Part shown: positions 1 to 6,273 of the stretch, piece by piece
Numbering within the stretch: the stretch's first letter is position 1
How the letters are laid out: each line of letters starts with the position of its first letter
Assembly: GCA_945956975.1 (NCBI GenBank)
Contig: CAMFKC010000146.1
Coordinates: 1 to 6,273 of the forward strand
Reading direction: 5' to 3'
DNA from: an uncultured Methylocystaceae bacterium
Lineage (GTDB): Bacteria > Pseudomonadota > Alphaproteobacteria > Rhizobiales > Beijerinckiaceae
DNA length: 6,273 nucleotides
Translations under genes and position numbers: made by a program
The notes under the pieces: model-generated
What the model was told of the DNA's origin: nothing
Databases searched by the model: none
What the model saw: the letters and a program-made list of their open reading frames with translations, nothing else

Positions 1-481
1 CTATCGTATCGTGCATTTCGCCACGCATGGCCTGCTCGCCGGCGAAATCGGCGACGGCGCGGCCGAGCCGGCTCTCGTTCTGACGCCGCCTGCCGCCCCG
101 CAGCCGAACGACGATGGCCTGCTGCGCGCGAGCGAGATTGCGACGCTGAAACTGGACGCCGATTGGGTCGTGCTTTCAGCATGCAATACGGCCGCTGGCG
201 CCAAGCTCGGGGGCGAAGCGATGTCCGGCCTTGCCAGCGCCTTCTTCTATGCGGGCGCGCGCACGCTGCTCGCCTCGCACTGGCCGGTGCGTTCGGACGC
301 TGCGGTCCTGCTCACGACCCGCGCGTTCCAGATTCTGGCGGCCGATGCCGGCGAGGGCAAGGCGGAGGCCATGCGGCGTGCGATGGTGTCGTTGATCGAC
401 GACGCCTCGCTGTCCTATGCCCATCCTTCGGTCTGGGCGCCGTTTGTGGTTGTGGGCGACGGCGGCAGACCGAGGCGTTGA
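1..481 (+). CDS. CHAT-domain protein, C-terminal part (5' end outside window)
   Basis: This is the last ~159 residues of a CHAT-domain protein, a caspase-like cysteine peptidase of the C14/separase type. The reading frame is open from base 2, so the gene begins to the left of the window; the internal GTG/ATG codons near the edge are not real starts. Visible family landmarks, in order, are HFATHG with the presumed catalytic His at 26-28, VVLSACNT with the presumed catalytic Cys at 182-184, then GGEAMSGLASAFFYAGA, the conserved HWPV, and the C-terminal HPSVWAPFVVVG. Both dyad residues are therefore present. CHAT proteins commonly carry TPR repeats N-terminal to the peptidase, but that part is not visible. 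No signal peptide can be judged; family members are usually cytoplasmic. The stop codon lies 3 bp from the convergent FecR-like gene. Substrate unknown. Domain call firm, role inferred. Confidence 0.9.
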   Translation, partial: YRIVHFATHGLLAGEIGDGAAEPALVLTPPAAPQPNDDGLLRASEIATLKLDADWVVLSACNTAAGAKLGGEAMSGLASAFFYAGARTLLASHWPVRSDAAVLLTTRAFQILAADAGEGKAEAMRRAMVSLIDDASLSYAHPSVWAPFVVVGDGGRPRR

Positions 482-484
482 ACC

Positions 485-1354
485 TCAAGCGCCCGGCGGC
501 TTGCCCTGCGGCCGGCGACCTGAAACCAGAGCCTTTGTAAGGACGCGCGCAGGCTGGCTATCGCGCGCATGCGGCGCAATTTTCTGGAGCGCGGCCAGCA
601 TGAACCGGTCGTCCGAACCGGCGAGCCACGCCGCGACCGAAATATCGTTCAGCTCGGGCGCGGTCGCCGGATCGGCGCGCCATGTCGGCGCCTCGGCGGT
701 GGGCCTGACGTCGACCGTCTGCTGGATGGAGCGCTGTCCATCCGAGACTACGACCGTATACCTGCCCGACGTCAAATTGATCGGCTGGCTCGTCCACAGT
801 CCGCCAGCGGCCCGTCCGCTCGCAATTTCACCACCCCGCGCGTCGGTCAGCCGAATGGACGCCTGACGCGGCCCCAACCAGCCGACGACAAAAGATTGCC
901 GACCAGCGAACAAGGCCTGAGGCCTGGCGAGCGCGGGCGCGGAGAGTTCGCCCGAACTGCCGCGAATGTTGGCTGCGACGAGTTCGCGTTCCTCCGTGTC
1001 GAAAATGTTGATCGAGCGGCTCGCCCACTCCAGCAGCGGCGAAAACATGCTGGTCTTCGGAGGCTCTGCGGCGAGCTTCGCATTGTGATTGGCCTGCGAG
1101 ATGATGACCTGTCCTGGCCTGCCGGTCAGTTTCAGCCGGATCGTGGCGCCGGCGGTTGCAACCTCGATGGCGTCATCATTGTAGATCGGCGCGAGCAGGG
1201 CGGGATGCACGTCGCCGCCAGCGCGATGAATGACGAACGCGTCAGCCTTGCCGTCAAAACTCTCGACATAACCGATTTCGACCCTCTTCTCCGCAGCGTT
1301 CGCGATGAACGTCATGGCTGCGACGATGCATGCGGCGACCAGGCAAGTCTTCAT
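485..1354 (-). CDS. FecR-like exported (periplasmic) protein
   Basis: A 289-residue protein. Residues 1-20 form a signal peptide (MKTCLVAACIVAAMTFIANA) with probable cleavage before AEKR. Residues ~26-95 resemble the FecR-type beta domain: a 'GYVESFDG' strand, a 'DDAIEVATAGATIRLKL' stretch matching the family's 'GD.I.T...A.L.L' pattern, then an 'I..' strand. Residues ~150-218 look like a second beta-rich, Ig-like module ending in GRYTVVVSDGQRSIQQTVDV; residues ~225-265 look helical. There is no anti-sigma N-terminal region and no membrane helix, so this is a free periplasmic FecR-domain protein, not a FecR sigma regulator. The ATG at 1354 is chosen because AAGGA lies 8 nt upstream and the signal peptide starts there; the same frame stays open further upstream, but only as an overlap with CHASE2. 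The start overlaps the CHASE2 stop as ATGA, suggesting translational coupling. FecR assignment is moderate; export is confident. Confidence 0.75.
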   Translation of the reverse strand: MKTCLVAACIVAAMTFIANAAEKRVEIGYVESFDGKADAFVIHRAGGDVHPALLAPIYNDDAIEVATAGATIRLKLTGRPGQVIISQANHNAKLAAEPPKTSMFSPLLEWASRSINIFDTEERELVAANIRGSSGELSAPALARPQALFAGRQSFVVGWLGPRQASIRLTDARGGEIASGRAAGGLWTSQPINLTSGRYTVVVSDGQRSIQQTVDVRPTAEAPTWRADPATAPELNDISVAAWLAGSDDRFMLAALQKIAPHARDSQPARVLTKALVSGRRPQGKPPGA

Positions 1355-2829
1355 GGTGAAGATCCTTCTATCGGCGGCGCGGCGGCCACTGGCTCCGACA
1401 CAGGCGGCGCCGGCTTTTTCTCCGGCTTCTTCAAGAACCATTTGAAGCCCTCTTGGCGAAGCTCCTTCGCAATGCGAGCCAGCGTTGCGACGAGATCGTG
1501 GATTGCGGCGCCGACCGCCGGTATGGCGAGATCGACGACGACCCCGGACTGGAATGTCTTGAGGGAGGCAAGCATGACCAGCAGCACGAAGCCGGCGGTG
1601 AGCATGCCGGCGACGAGCGGCTTGAGCCATGCAGCCGCGACCGCGGCCACGATGATGATCGCGAATGAGATCAACGTTCGCGTTGCGAGGTCCGGTTCGG
1701 TTGGCGTGCCGTTGACCGTCAGCCCTTCGATTGCATTGATCAGGACAAGCGCGCCTGGCATGCGCCCGAGCGGTGTCTGGTACCAGTCGCCGCTGCTGGC
1801 GAAACTGCCGCCGATGACGACGATGCGCCCCGCGAGCCAGGACGCCGCAGGCGCGCCGGACGCCGCCTCTACCAGCCGCGCAGGCCGAATCGAGACAAGC
1901 GGCGACTCCGCGCCTGCGGCGTCTGTCCGCAACCCGAGCGTAGACGCATCACTGCGCCAGCCTATGCGGTAAAGAACGCGCGTGCTGGCGTCCGCTTGTT
2001 CCACTTCGATCGGCGGAGCAGCCGGCGTCCGATCGGCCAGCGTTCCCCGCTCGACGATGCGTTCGGCCGTGCAATCGCCGGGGCTGAACGCGGCGAGGCG
2101 CTTCGCAAGTTCGTTCCAGGCAGGCGCCGGCGCAACCGCGGCCGCGCCACGCGCCAACGCCTCGCGCGCCAGCACCGCTGCTGAAACATGCGTTGCCGGC
2201 AGAACGGCCGGCCGGCCCGAGATGCAACTCTGGGCGAACAGGCGCCACCGGCGCACCTGTCCATCCTTGTCCCGCTCGAACAGAGGGGCCGCAAACGCAA
2301 TGTTCGGCTTTTCGCGCGTTGCGGCGTCGAACACGGTCGGGCGCTGCTCGGCCGGTGCGCGCGGCCTGACGGCCGGTTGGTCCAGCGACCGCACGAGAAT
2401 GAGCGGCGGAGCGGCGGCCGGATAGGTTTGCAGGAAGTCGGATAGAGATTTTTCCGCCTGCGGATCGTCTCGGTAGGACAGGTCGATATCGACGACAATC
2501 GCGAGCGGGTTGCTCGACGCGGCGTAATCGATTAGGCGAGCGATGCGGTCGCGTGGCGTCACCACGCGCCTGCCCCATTGATCCCACGTCGCATCGTCGA
2601 TGTCGATCATGGCGTATCCGGGCGATCGCGCAGCGACGCCGCCGAGCTGATCCGAAATCCTGATCATCGTGTCCGCCGCCTCGTCGGCGGACTTGCGCAC
2701 GACAGTCAGTGTCGGCGGCTGGAAAGCGACCAGCGCAATTTCGACCATGAGGCCGAGAACGACAGCGACAGCGATTTCGAACAGCTTCGGATGCCGCTCC
2801 TTCCATTGCCAGACCGGATCGAACTTCAT
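1351..2829 (-). CDS. CHASE2-domain membrane sensor without output domain
   Basis: A 492-residue integral membrane protein. One N-terminal helix (residues ~16-36) is followed by an extracytoplasmic CHASE2 domain (~40-380). Its hallmarks are GYAMIDIDDATWDQWG (~71-86), VTPRDRIARLIDY, LAIVVDIDLSY (~109-119), and near the end LAGRIVVIGGSFASSGDWYQTPLG (from ~332) with PGALVLINAIEGL. Three helices follow at ~386-402, 405-423 and 428-448. The remaining ~44 residues are a basic, proline-rich cytoplasmic tail. CHASE2 is known as a sensory domain usually attached to adenylate cyclases, histidine or serine/threonine kinases, or GGDEF proteins; none is present here. ATG 2829 is preferred (weak GGGGCG just upstream); TTG at 2841 would add four residues, and an in-frame TGA lies a few codons before it. 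First gene of an operon with the FecR-like gene. The ligand and output partner are not known; the nearby CHAT protein is a candidate partner. Confidence 0.88.
   Translation of the reverse strand: MKFDPVWQWKERHPKLFEIAVAVVLGLMVEIALVAFQPPTLTVVRKSADEAADTMIRISDQLGGVAARSPGYAMIDIDDATWDQWGRRVVTPRDRIARLIDYAASSNPLAIVVDIDLSYRDDPQAEKSLSDFLQTYPAAAPPLILVRSLDQPAVRPRAPAEQRPTVFDAATREKPNIAFAAPLFERDKDGQVRRWRLFAQSCISGRPAVLPATHVSAAVLAREALARGAAAVAPAPAWNELAKRLAAFSPGDCTAERIVERGTLADRTPAAPPIEVEQADASTRVLYRIGWRSDASTLGLRTDAAGAESPLVSIRPARLVEAASGAPAASWLAGRIVVIGGSFASSGDWYQTPLGRMPGALVLINAIEGLTVNGTPTEPDLATRTLISFAIIIVAAVAAAWLKPLVAGMLTAGFVLLVMLASLKTFQSGVVVDLAIPAVGAAIHDLVATLARIAKELRQEGFKWFLKKPEKKPAPPVSEPVAAAPPIEGSSP
1363..1367 (-). 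promoter_or_regulatory. Ribosome binding site of the FecR-like gene
   Basis: AAGGA on the minus strand, 8 nt upstream of the ATG at 1354, inside the last codons of the CHASE2 gene. It decides the start in favour of the 289-residue signal-peptide form over a longer frame that would run back to about 1630. Confidence 0.65.
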
Positions 2830-3134
2830 CGCGCGCCCCAACGCGTGTCGTCAGGGGAACGTGCCCGAGACCGCTATGCAGGGCAAGTCGGCGTTTCACC
2901 GCCATGGAGGTTCGGGACCGGCGCCGGTTGTGCGGTGAGGCCCGGTCGGCTGCCTCGGCTGGCCGCTAAAAAGATCCGATCGGAGCCTGCGGCAGACTAA
3001 AGCGTTTGCGCCGCGTTTGCTTCAGCCTCGGCACGAGGCCACCCGGTTCGATTCAGGACGCGTTGAAGTCCAGATCTTCTCACCGTCTCCCGCGCCAATT
3101 GCACGCCCGTTTTCGGGAACGACTGTGCAAAATA
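2830..3134. other. Intergenic region upstream of the CHASE2 operon and the TetR gene
   Basis: Together with the operator and TetR leader that follow, this forms a 376-bp gap between two divergently oriented genes. It should hold the promoter of the CHASE2-FecR operon on the minus strand, but I see no convincing -35/-10 pair on either strand. Open frames that cross it are out-of-frame continuations of shadows of the CHASE2 gene. A short direct repeat GCGTTTGC occurs at about 3003-3010 and 3014-3021. No RNA gene is recognisable. Confidence 0.5.
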
Positions 3135-3156
3135 TTGACTATTAGGTCATTATGAC
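3135..3156. promoter_or_regulatory. Candidate TetR-type operator upstream of the TetR gene
   Basis: An AT-richer patch in GC-rich DNA carries three half-sites arranged TGAC-N6-GTCA-N3-TGAC (3136-3139, 3146-3149, 3153-3156). The first pair is an inverted repeat with a 6-nt gap; the second pair forms a perfect 11-base palindrome, GTCATTATGAC, at 3146-3156. TGAC/GTCA inverted repeats of this kind are typical of TetR-family operators. The site ends ~50 bp before the GTG start at 3206, a normal place for autorepression. The TTGACT at 3135-3140 could also be a -35 box, but no good -10 lies at the right distance. Confidence 0.5.
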
Positions 3157-3194
3157 TCTCTTGATCATATTTTGTGGTATTGCCCGGCTGAAAC

Positions 3195-3199
3195 GAAGG
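3195..3199 (+). promoter_or_regulatory. Ribosome binding site of the TetR gene
   Basis: GAAGG followed by a 6-nt spacer and GTG at 3206. It is better matched and better spaced than anything before the alternative ATG at 3152 (only AGG within AGGTC), so it supports the shorter 228-residue protein. Confidence 0.55.
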
Positions 3200-3205
3200 C
3201 ATTCG

Positions 3206-3892
3206 GTGAAACTGGATCTCGCCCGCAGAGCGCAAATCGGCCAGGAACGTCGGGCGCGCACCAGAAGCCAACTGATCGAAGCAGCCGTCAGGTTGATTTC
3301 CAGGCAGGCCATCGAGGCGATCACGGTCGACGAAGTCGTCAAAGAGGCCGGCGTCGCAAAGGGCACTTTCTACGTGCACTTCGTGGACATGCACGCACTT
3401 ATCCTGGCGGTCGCCGACGGTCTGGTGGAGGGTTTCGACGACATGCTTCAGCCGAAGCGCGTTTCGATGAGCGACCCATTCGAATGGATCGCATTTTGCT
3501 GCGCCTCCTTCATCGAGGCGGCGATCGAAAATCCTGGCTGGGCGTCGGTGGTGGGACGCATGACGTCGTCCTATCCCTCGATTGGGCGCGTCGCACGGGA
3601 GCGTCTCAGCCAGGACGTCAAGGACCTCGCTGCGCAACAGCGGGACGCAGCCGGAATCGAACCGACAATCGTCATGGAAGCGGTGGTTGGCGCACTCATG
3701 CAGGTTCTCGGCGCAATCAGCGCCGGCAGGATCCATGCCGGGCAGGGGCGCGCCGCCCTGGAGCCGATCCTTCGGATCACCGGCGCAAATCATGCGCGCA
3801 TCCGGCGCGCGCTCGCTGTCGTAGAACGGCTGACCGGACCACGGGACGCGAAAGAACCGAGAACCGAGAGCGCGCGAGTTCATCGCGCTTAG
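3206..3892 (+). CDS. TetR/AcrR-family transcriptional regulator
   Basis: With the GTG start at 3206 this is a 228-residue protein, the usual TetR size. The N-terminal DNA-binding domain spans ~18-65: RTRSQLIEAAVRLI forms the first helix, and TVDEVVKEAGVAKGTFYVHF (40-59) is a textbook TetR helix-turn-helix with the GTFYxHF recognition end. The rest is helical and variable (ligand-binding and dimerisation), so the inducer cannot be predicted. GTG is chosen because GAAGG lies 6 nt upstream and the protein then begins shortly before the conserved domain; an in-frame ATG at 3152 would add 18 hydrophobic/basic residues and would sit inside the candidate operator. The gene diverges from the CHASE2 operon and converges with the sulfatase, so it has no obvious adjacent efflux pump or enzyme partner; it may control itself, the divergent operon, or a distant target. 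Confidence 0.9.
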   Translation: MKLDLARRAQIGQERRARTRSQLIEAAVRLISRQAIEAITVDEVVKEAGVAKGTFYVHFVDMHALILAVADGLVEGFDDMLQPKRVSMSDPFEWIAFCCASFIEAAIENPGWASVVGRMTSSYPSIGRVARERLSQDVKDLAAQQRDAAGIEPTIVMEAVVGALMQVLGAISAGRIHAGQGRAALEPILRITGANHARIRRALAVVERLTGPRDAKEPRTESARVHRA

Positions 3893-4000
3893 CGCGGCAG
3901 ATATCGGTCAACTTTCGAGCGCATTGGGGCGCGCCTGGATGATGGCGCGGAGCGCACACAGTTTGTTCGAATAGAATTCGAAATCGATATTGCTGAAACA

Positions 4001-4029
4001 GGAGCTTTCGGCGCGTTGCTGAAAGCTCC
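4001..4029 (-). terminator. Probable intrinsic terminator of the sulfatase gene
   Basis: A perfect 9-bp inverted repeat, GGAGCTTTC / GAAAGCTCC (4001-4009 and 4021-4029), with an 11-nt loop. It starts 16 bp past the sulfatase stop (4046). Read on the minus strand the stem is followed by TGTTTC, a short and imperfect T-run, so termination may be weak. Read on the plus strand it is followed by GATTCAACG, so it is less likely to serve the TetR gene, although it may act in both directions in this convergent gap. Confidence 0.55.
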
Positions 4030-4045
4030 GATTCAACGTTGGATG

Positions 4046-5813
4046 TTACAGGTCGACCTTGTCCACGCCCCAGTCGATGTTCGGGATTTCGGGCATCTCA
4101 CGACCATTGTCGACGCCGATCTCAGCATTGATGATCTCCTCGAGCTTCTTGTTCATGGACATGATCAATTCGGCGTTCTTTACTCGGTCGGCCGCCAGAT
4201 TGGTCATCTCCAGCGGATCACGCTGCAGGTCGTAAAGCTCGACATCGTTCCACTTGTATAATTCGTCGATGGTCTTGGGACTGTTGCGGTCGATCGGCGC
4301 GCAAGAGCGGGAGAACCGGTATCTGCCGTCGAAAGCGCTGCGCACTGTGCGGCGCTTCTTGAGATCCGGTTTGAAGCCTTCCTTCTTGGCTTCCACCTTC
4401 GGATCCTTGCCGGCGGCGACAGCCTTGGCCGCGAATGCGAAGACCGAGCTGTCGTTCGACGCGAGCCCGCTGTAAGTGAAGAGGGTCGCGCTGCGGACCG
4501 CGTCGACGGGTCTGCTGCCGGGGTTGGTGAGCGCCTGCGAGAGATCGCGTCCGGGAAGCTGACGCCCTGCAATGTCCCCGGCTTGGTCTGGGCGGACGCC
4601 AGCCAGGCTGAGCAATGTCGGCGCCAGGTCGATGTGGCTGCTGAGCGAACGGCATGTCTGCCCGCCCTTCACATCGGGATGCACGATGTAAAACGGCAAG
4701 TGATTTGTTTCTGCGTAGGTAAACGGTCCCTTGCCGCGCAGGCCATGGCTGCCTGCCGCTTCCCCGTGGTCAGAGGTGAAGACAACGATCGTGGACTCGG
4801 CAAGGCCAAGCGAATCCAGTTCCTTCAGCACGGCGTCGATCTGCTGGTCGACGTTGCGGATGCAGTTGATGTAGTAATTGTTGAAACGCCGCCAACGTGC
4901 GTCTTCCAGAGGGACGTTGCCGAGGATGTGATCCCAGATCTTGTCGAACTCGCCATGCGCCCGAGGGCGGCCCGGCTGGTCGAATGGCTGCCGCAGGCTC
5001 GAAGGGATGGGGATATCCCAGCTTGCCTTGTACATGGCGTGTTCGGGAGCGCGCGCCGCACGCATGCGAAGCTTGCCGTTGTCCTGCACATTCTCGCCCG
5101 GCGCGTCGGTGTTGAAGTACATGACATCGTGCGGATTGACGAAGCTGGTGACCATGCACCACGGCTTGGCGTCGTCCGCCAGGGACCGGGCCATGCGTCC
5201 GCAGCCAGTTGATCGCGCTGCCCGCAGTGATTTGGTCGAAACTGTACCCGCCGAGCGCATGGCCAATGAGGTCGCCCGGCGAGAAATTATCCGCGAAGCC
5301 GTATTTCTCCATTTCCGGCGTCATGAATTGCGCGATCGAGGTGGTTTCGAACTCGCGCGACAGATGCCACTTGCCCTTGTAAGCGGTGTAGTAGCCGGCC
5401 TTCCGCAGCATATGGCCGAGCGTAGGAATCTTGAGCGAGAGATTCTTCATCCACGGCACATCGAGATTTTCGAACATGCCGTTGTTGGTTGTCTGCAATC
5501 CAGTCAGCATCACCGCGCGAGACGACGTGCACATCGTCGCCGGACACTGGTGATTTGTAAAAGTGACGCCAGTTCTCTCAAGCCGCTCATGCCCGGGGAG
5601 CACGACGCCCTTCGGCCACTTTGCCTGGTAGCGCTCTTGGTCGGTGAAGACGAAGAGGATGTTCATCTTGCGGGCGCTCGGTCCACGTGACTTCGTCGCC
5701 GGCGCTTTGGCCGACTCCGCAGCTTCGGCCGATCCGACGAGCGCGGCGGCGGAAACCGCCGCGCTCCCTGCGATGAACTCGCGCCGGCTTTGCGTCATCT
5801 TGTCGAGTTCCAC
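4046..5813 (-). pseudogene. Tat-exported type I sulfatase, frameshifted
   Basis: Two overlapping frames together encode one sulfatase of ~588 residues, a normal family length. Upstream frame (residues 1-207): Tat signal SRREFIAGSAAVSAAALVG with probable cleavage near AEA; NILFVFTDQE giving metal-site Asp58; and the nucleophile region CPATMCTSSRAVMLTG with Cys95, the residue normally converted to formylglycine. Downstream frame (~381 residues): KPWCMVTSFVNPHDV, then VVFTSDHGEAAGSHG supplying the second metal pair, LPFYIVHPD, and the C-terminal signature VELYDLQRDPLEMTNLA. The join needs removal of one base in the GGGCC run at 5188-5192, giving WLRTH-(A/G)RSLADDAKPW. As written, neither half can be an active sulfatase. 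GTG at 5813 is chosen because GGAG lies 7 nt upstream; ATG at 5798 (MTQSRREF) is the alternative. The family hydrolyses sulfate esters, some members phosphonate or phosphate diesters; the substrate is not predictable. No maturase gene is in the window. True mutation or sequencing error cannot be told apart here. Confidence 0.85.
5188..5192 (-). other. Frameshift position within the sulfatase gene
   Basis: Plus-strand GGGCC (GGCCC in the gene). Before it the upstream frame reads INWLRTH; after it the other frame reads RSLADDAKPWCMV. Dropping one G or one C restores a continuous sulfatase-like protein. If the upstream frame is followed past this point, it loses similarity at once (PVPGGRRQAVVHGHQ) yet stays open to 4770 because of the high GC content. 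Confidence 0.8.
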
Positions 5814-6273
5814 CGTCGTTCTCCATCATTCTGCGGCCGGAAACCAAAAGCCGTTGCATTCGGACATGAAAGACAGGGAGGTCCGGGCAAGCGCGCAACA
5901 TCGGCGCGCAACAACAGCCTCGACTGTCGAGAGGGGTGGCGCGCAGCGCCCCAAGTCGGCTTCAGCGCGCCGTAAGTTGAGGCCGGCATACGCCGTTCCG
6001 ACCCGGCAATTGAAAGGCGTCGACGCCGCGTTCAAGGGCAACGTTCTGATCGCCCAGGATGGCATGCATCTGACCCTGCCGGTCGATGACAAGTAGCGCT
6101 CCGCAACGGAAAACCTTTGCCAGTTTGCCGTTCGACGCTTGGGACGAACCAAAAGTCGTCCTCGAACCTGTCCTACGATTCGCCTGCATCAAGACGCAGC
6201 AACGCGCGGGACGACGCCTGTCGCGATCTCGTGCCCGCAGTGCGCGTCGGAACGGCGAAAGCCGCCGGCGCCC
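5814..6273. other. Right-hand region with no recognised gene
   Basis: These 460 bases upstream of the sulfatase hold no gene that I can identify. The sulfatase ribosome binding site (GGAG, 5821-5824 on the minus strand) is at the left end; a clear promoter was not found. On the plus strand, about 6001-6096 reads LKGVDAAFKGNVLIAQDG and ends DDK-stop with high-GC3 codons typical of real genes, but it has no convincing start: the frame runs back over the sulfatase 5' end, and the only nearby ATG (5866) lacks a good Shine-Dalgarno. On the minus strand a competing frame from 6192 reads LLVIDRQGQMHAILGDQN and stops at 5962. At most one of these can be real; a gene remnant is possible. Confidence 0.4.

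Noticed and set aside
1..481. CRISPR-linked TPR-CHAT protease (type III-E-like)
   Set aside because: No CRISPR repeats, spacers or cas genes are in the window, and only the CHAT domain is visible. The neighbours are CHASE2 and FecR-like genes.
485..1630. Longer 381-residue version of the FecR-like protein
   Set aside because: The extra N-terminal part overlaps the CHASE2 coding sequence in another frame and would bury the signal peptide. A good ribosome binding site precedes the ATG at 1354.
569..1972. Long plus-strand open frame of 467 codons
   Set aside because: It is antisense to the FecR-like and CHASE2 genes, both of which have clear domains, signal or membrane segments and coupled starts. 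Its translation is Arg/Gly-rich low-complexity sequence typical of shadow frames in GC-rich DNA.
1949..2905. Minus-strand 318-codon open frame beginning MAVKRRLALHSG
   Set aside because: It overlaps CHASE2 in another frame, is highly Arg-rich and shows no domain pattern.
3003..3021. GCGTTTGC direct repeat
   Set aside because: Only two 8-base copies separated by 3 bases; likely chance in GC-rich DNA.
3080..3883. Minus-strand 267-codon open frame opposite the TetR gene
   Set aside because: The plus strand encodes an unmistakable TetR helix-turn-helix protein here; the antisense translation has no recognisable motif.
3966..3982. TTCGAA-N5-TTCGAA between the TetR and sulfatase genes
   Set aside because: Two short self-complementary hexamers in a convergent gap with no promoter to regulate; no T-run for a terminator. 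Left as a chance pattern.
4583..5212. Plus-strand 209-codon open frame
   Set aside because: Antisense to the sulfatase C-terminal half, which has clear catalytic motifs.
5644..6096. Plus-strand 150-codon open frame taken as a whole gene
   Set aside because: Its first part is antisense to the sulfatase Tat signal and N-terminus. Only the last ~32 codons look coding-like, so the whole frame was not called.
6252..6267. CGGC-GAAA-GCCG mini-hairpin near the right edge
   Set aside because: A 4-bp stem is too short, and no T-run or flanking gene supports a terminator.

Overview
The window is GC-rich DNA with high-GC3 genes, compact spacing, a twin-arginine-exported sulfatase and TetR and CHASE2/FecR proteins. 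This fits an alphaproteobacterium, possibly in the Hyphomicrobiales. That placement is inferred from style; no marker gene is present.

Left part (1-2829): the 3' end of a CHAT-domain (caspase-like peptidase) gene runs in from the left edge on the + strand. It meets, tail to tail with 3 bp between stop codons, a two-gene operon on the - strand. The first gene of that operon is a CHASE2 membrane sensor (start at 2829) and the second is a small exported FecR-like protein (start at 1354); they overlap by ATGA. The CHASE2 protein has the usual extracytoplasmic sensor and three C-terminal membrane helices, but only about 44 cytoplasmic residues and no kinase, cyclase or GGDEF output. Together the three genes look like a possible envelope-to-cytoplasm signalling set: FecR-like protein in the periplasm, CHASE2 across the membrane, CHAT protease in the cytoplasm. 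This is inference from domain content and synteny.

Middle (2830-3892): about 376 bp of non-coding DNA separates the CHASE2 operon from a divergently oriented TetR-family regulator on the + strand. A compact set of TGAC/GTCA half-sites lies about 50-70 bp upstream of the preferred GTG start and is a good candidate autoregulatory operator.

Right part (3893-5813): a type I sulfatase gene on the - strand converges on the TetR gene and ends just before a 9-bp-stem hairpin that probably terminates it. It has a Tat signal, a formylglycine-type active-site motif in the variant form CTSSR, and the SDHG metal-binding motif. It is broken by a one-base frameshift near 5188-5192, so the nucleophile and the second metal-site motif lie in different frames.

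Far right (5814-6273): about 460 bp without a recognisable gene. A short + strand stretch ending at 6096 has coding-like codon use, but no identity can be given.
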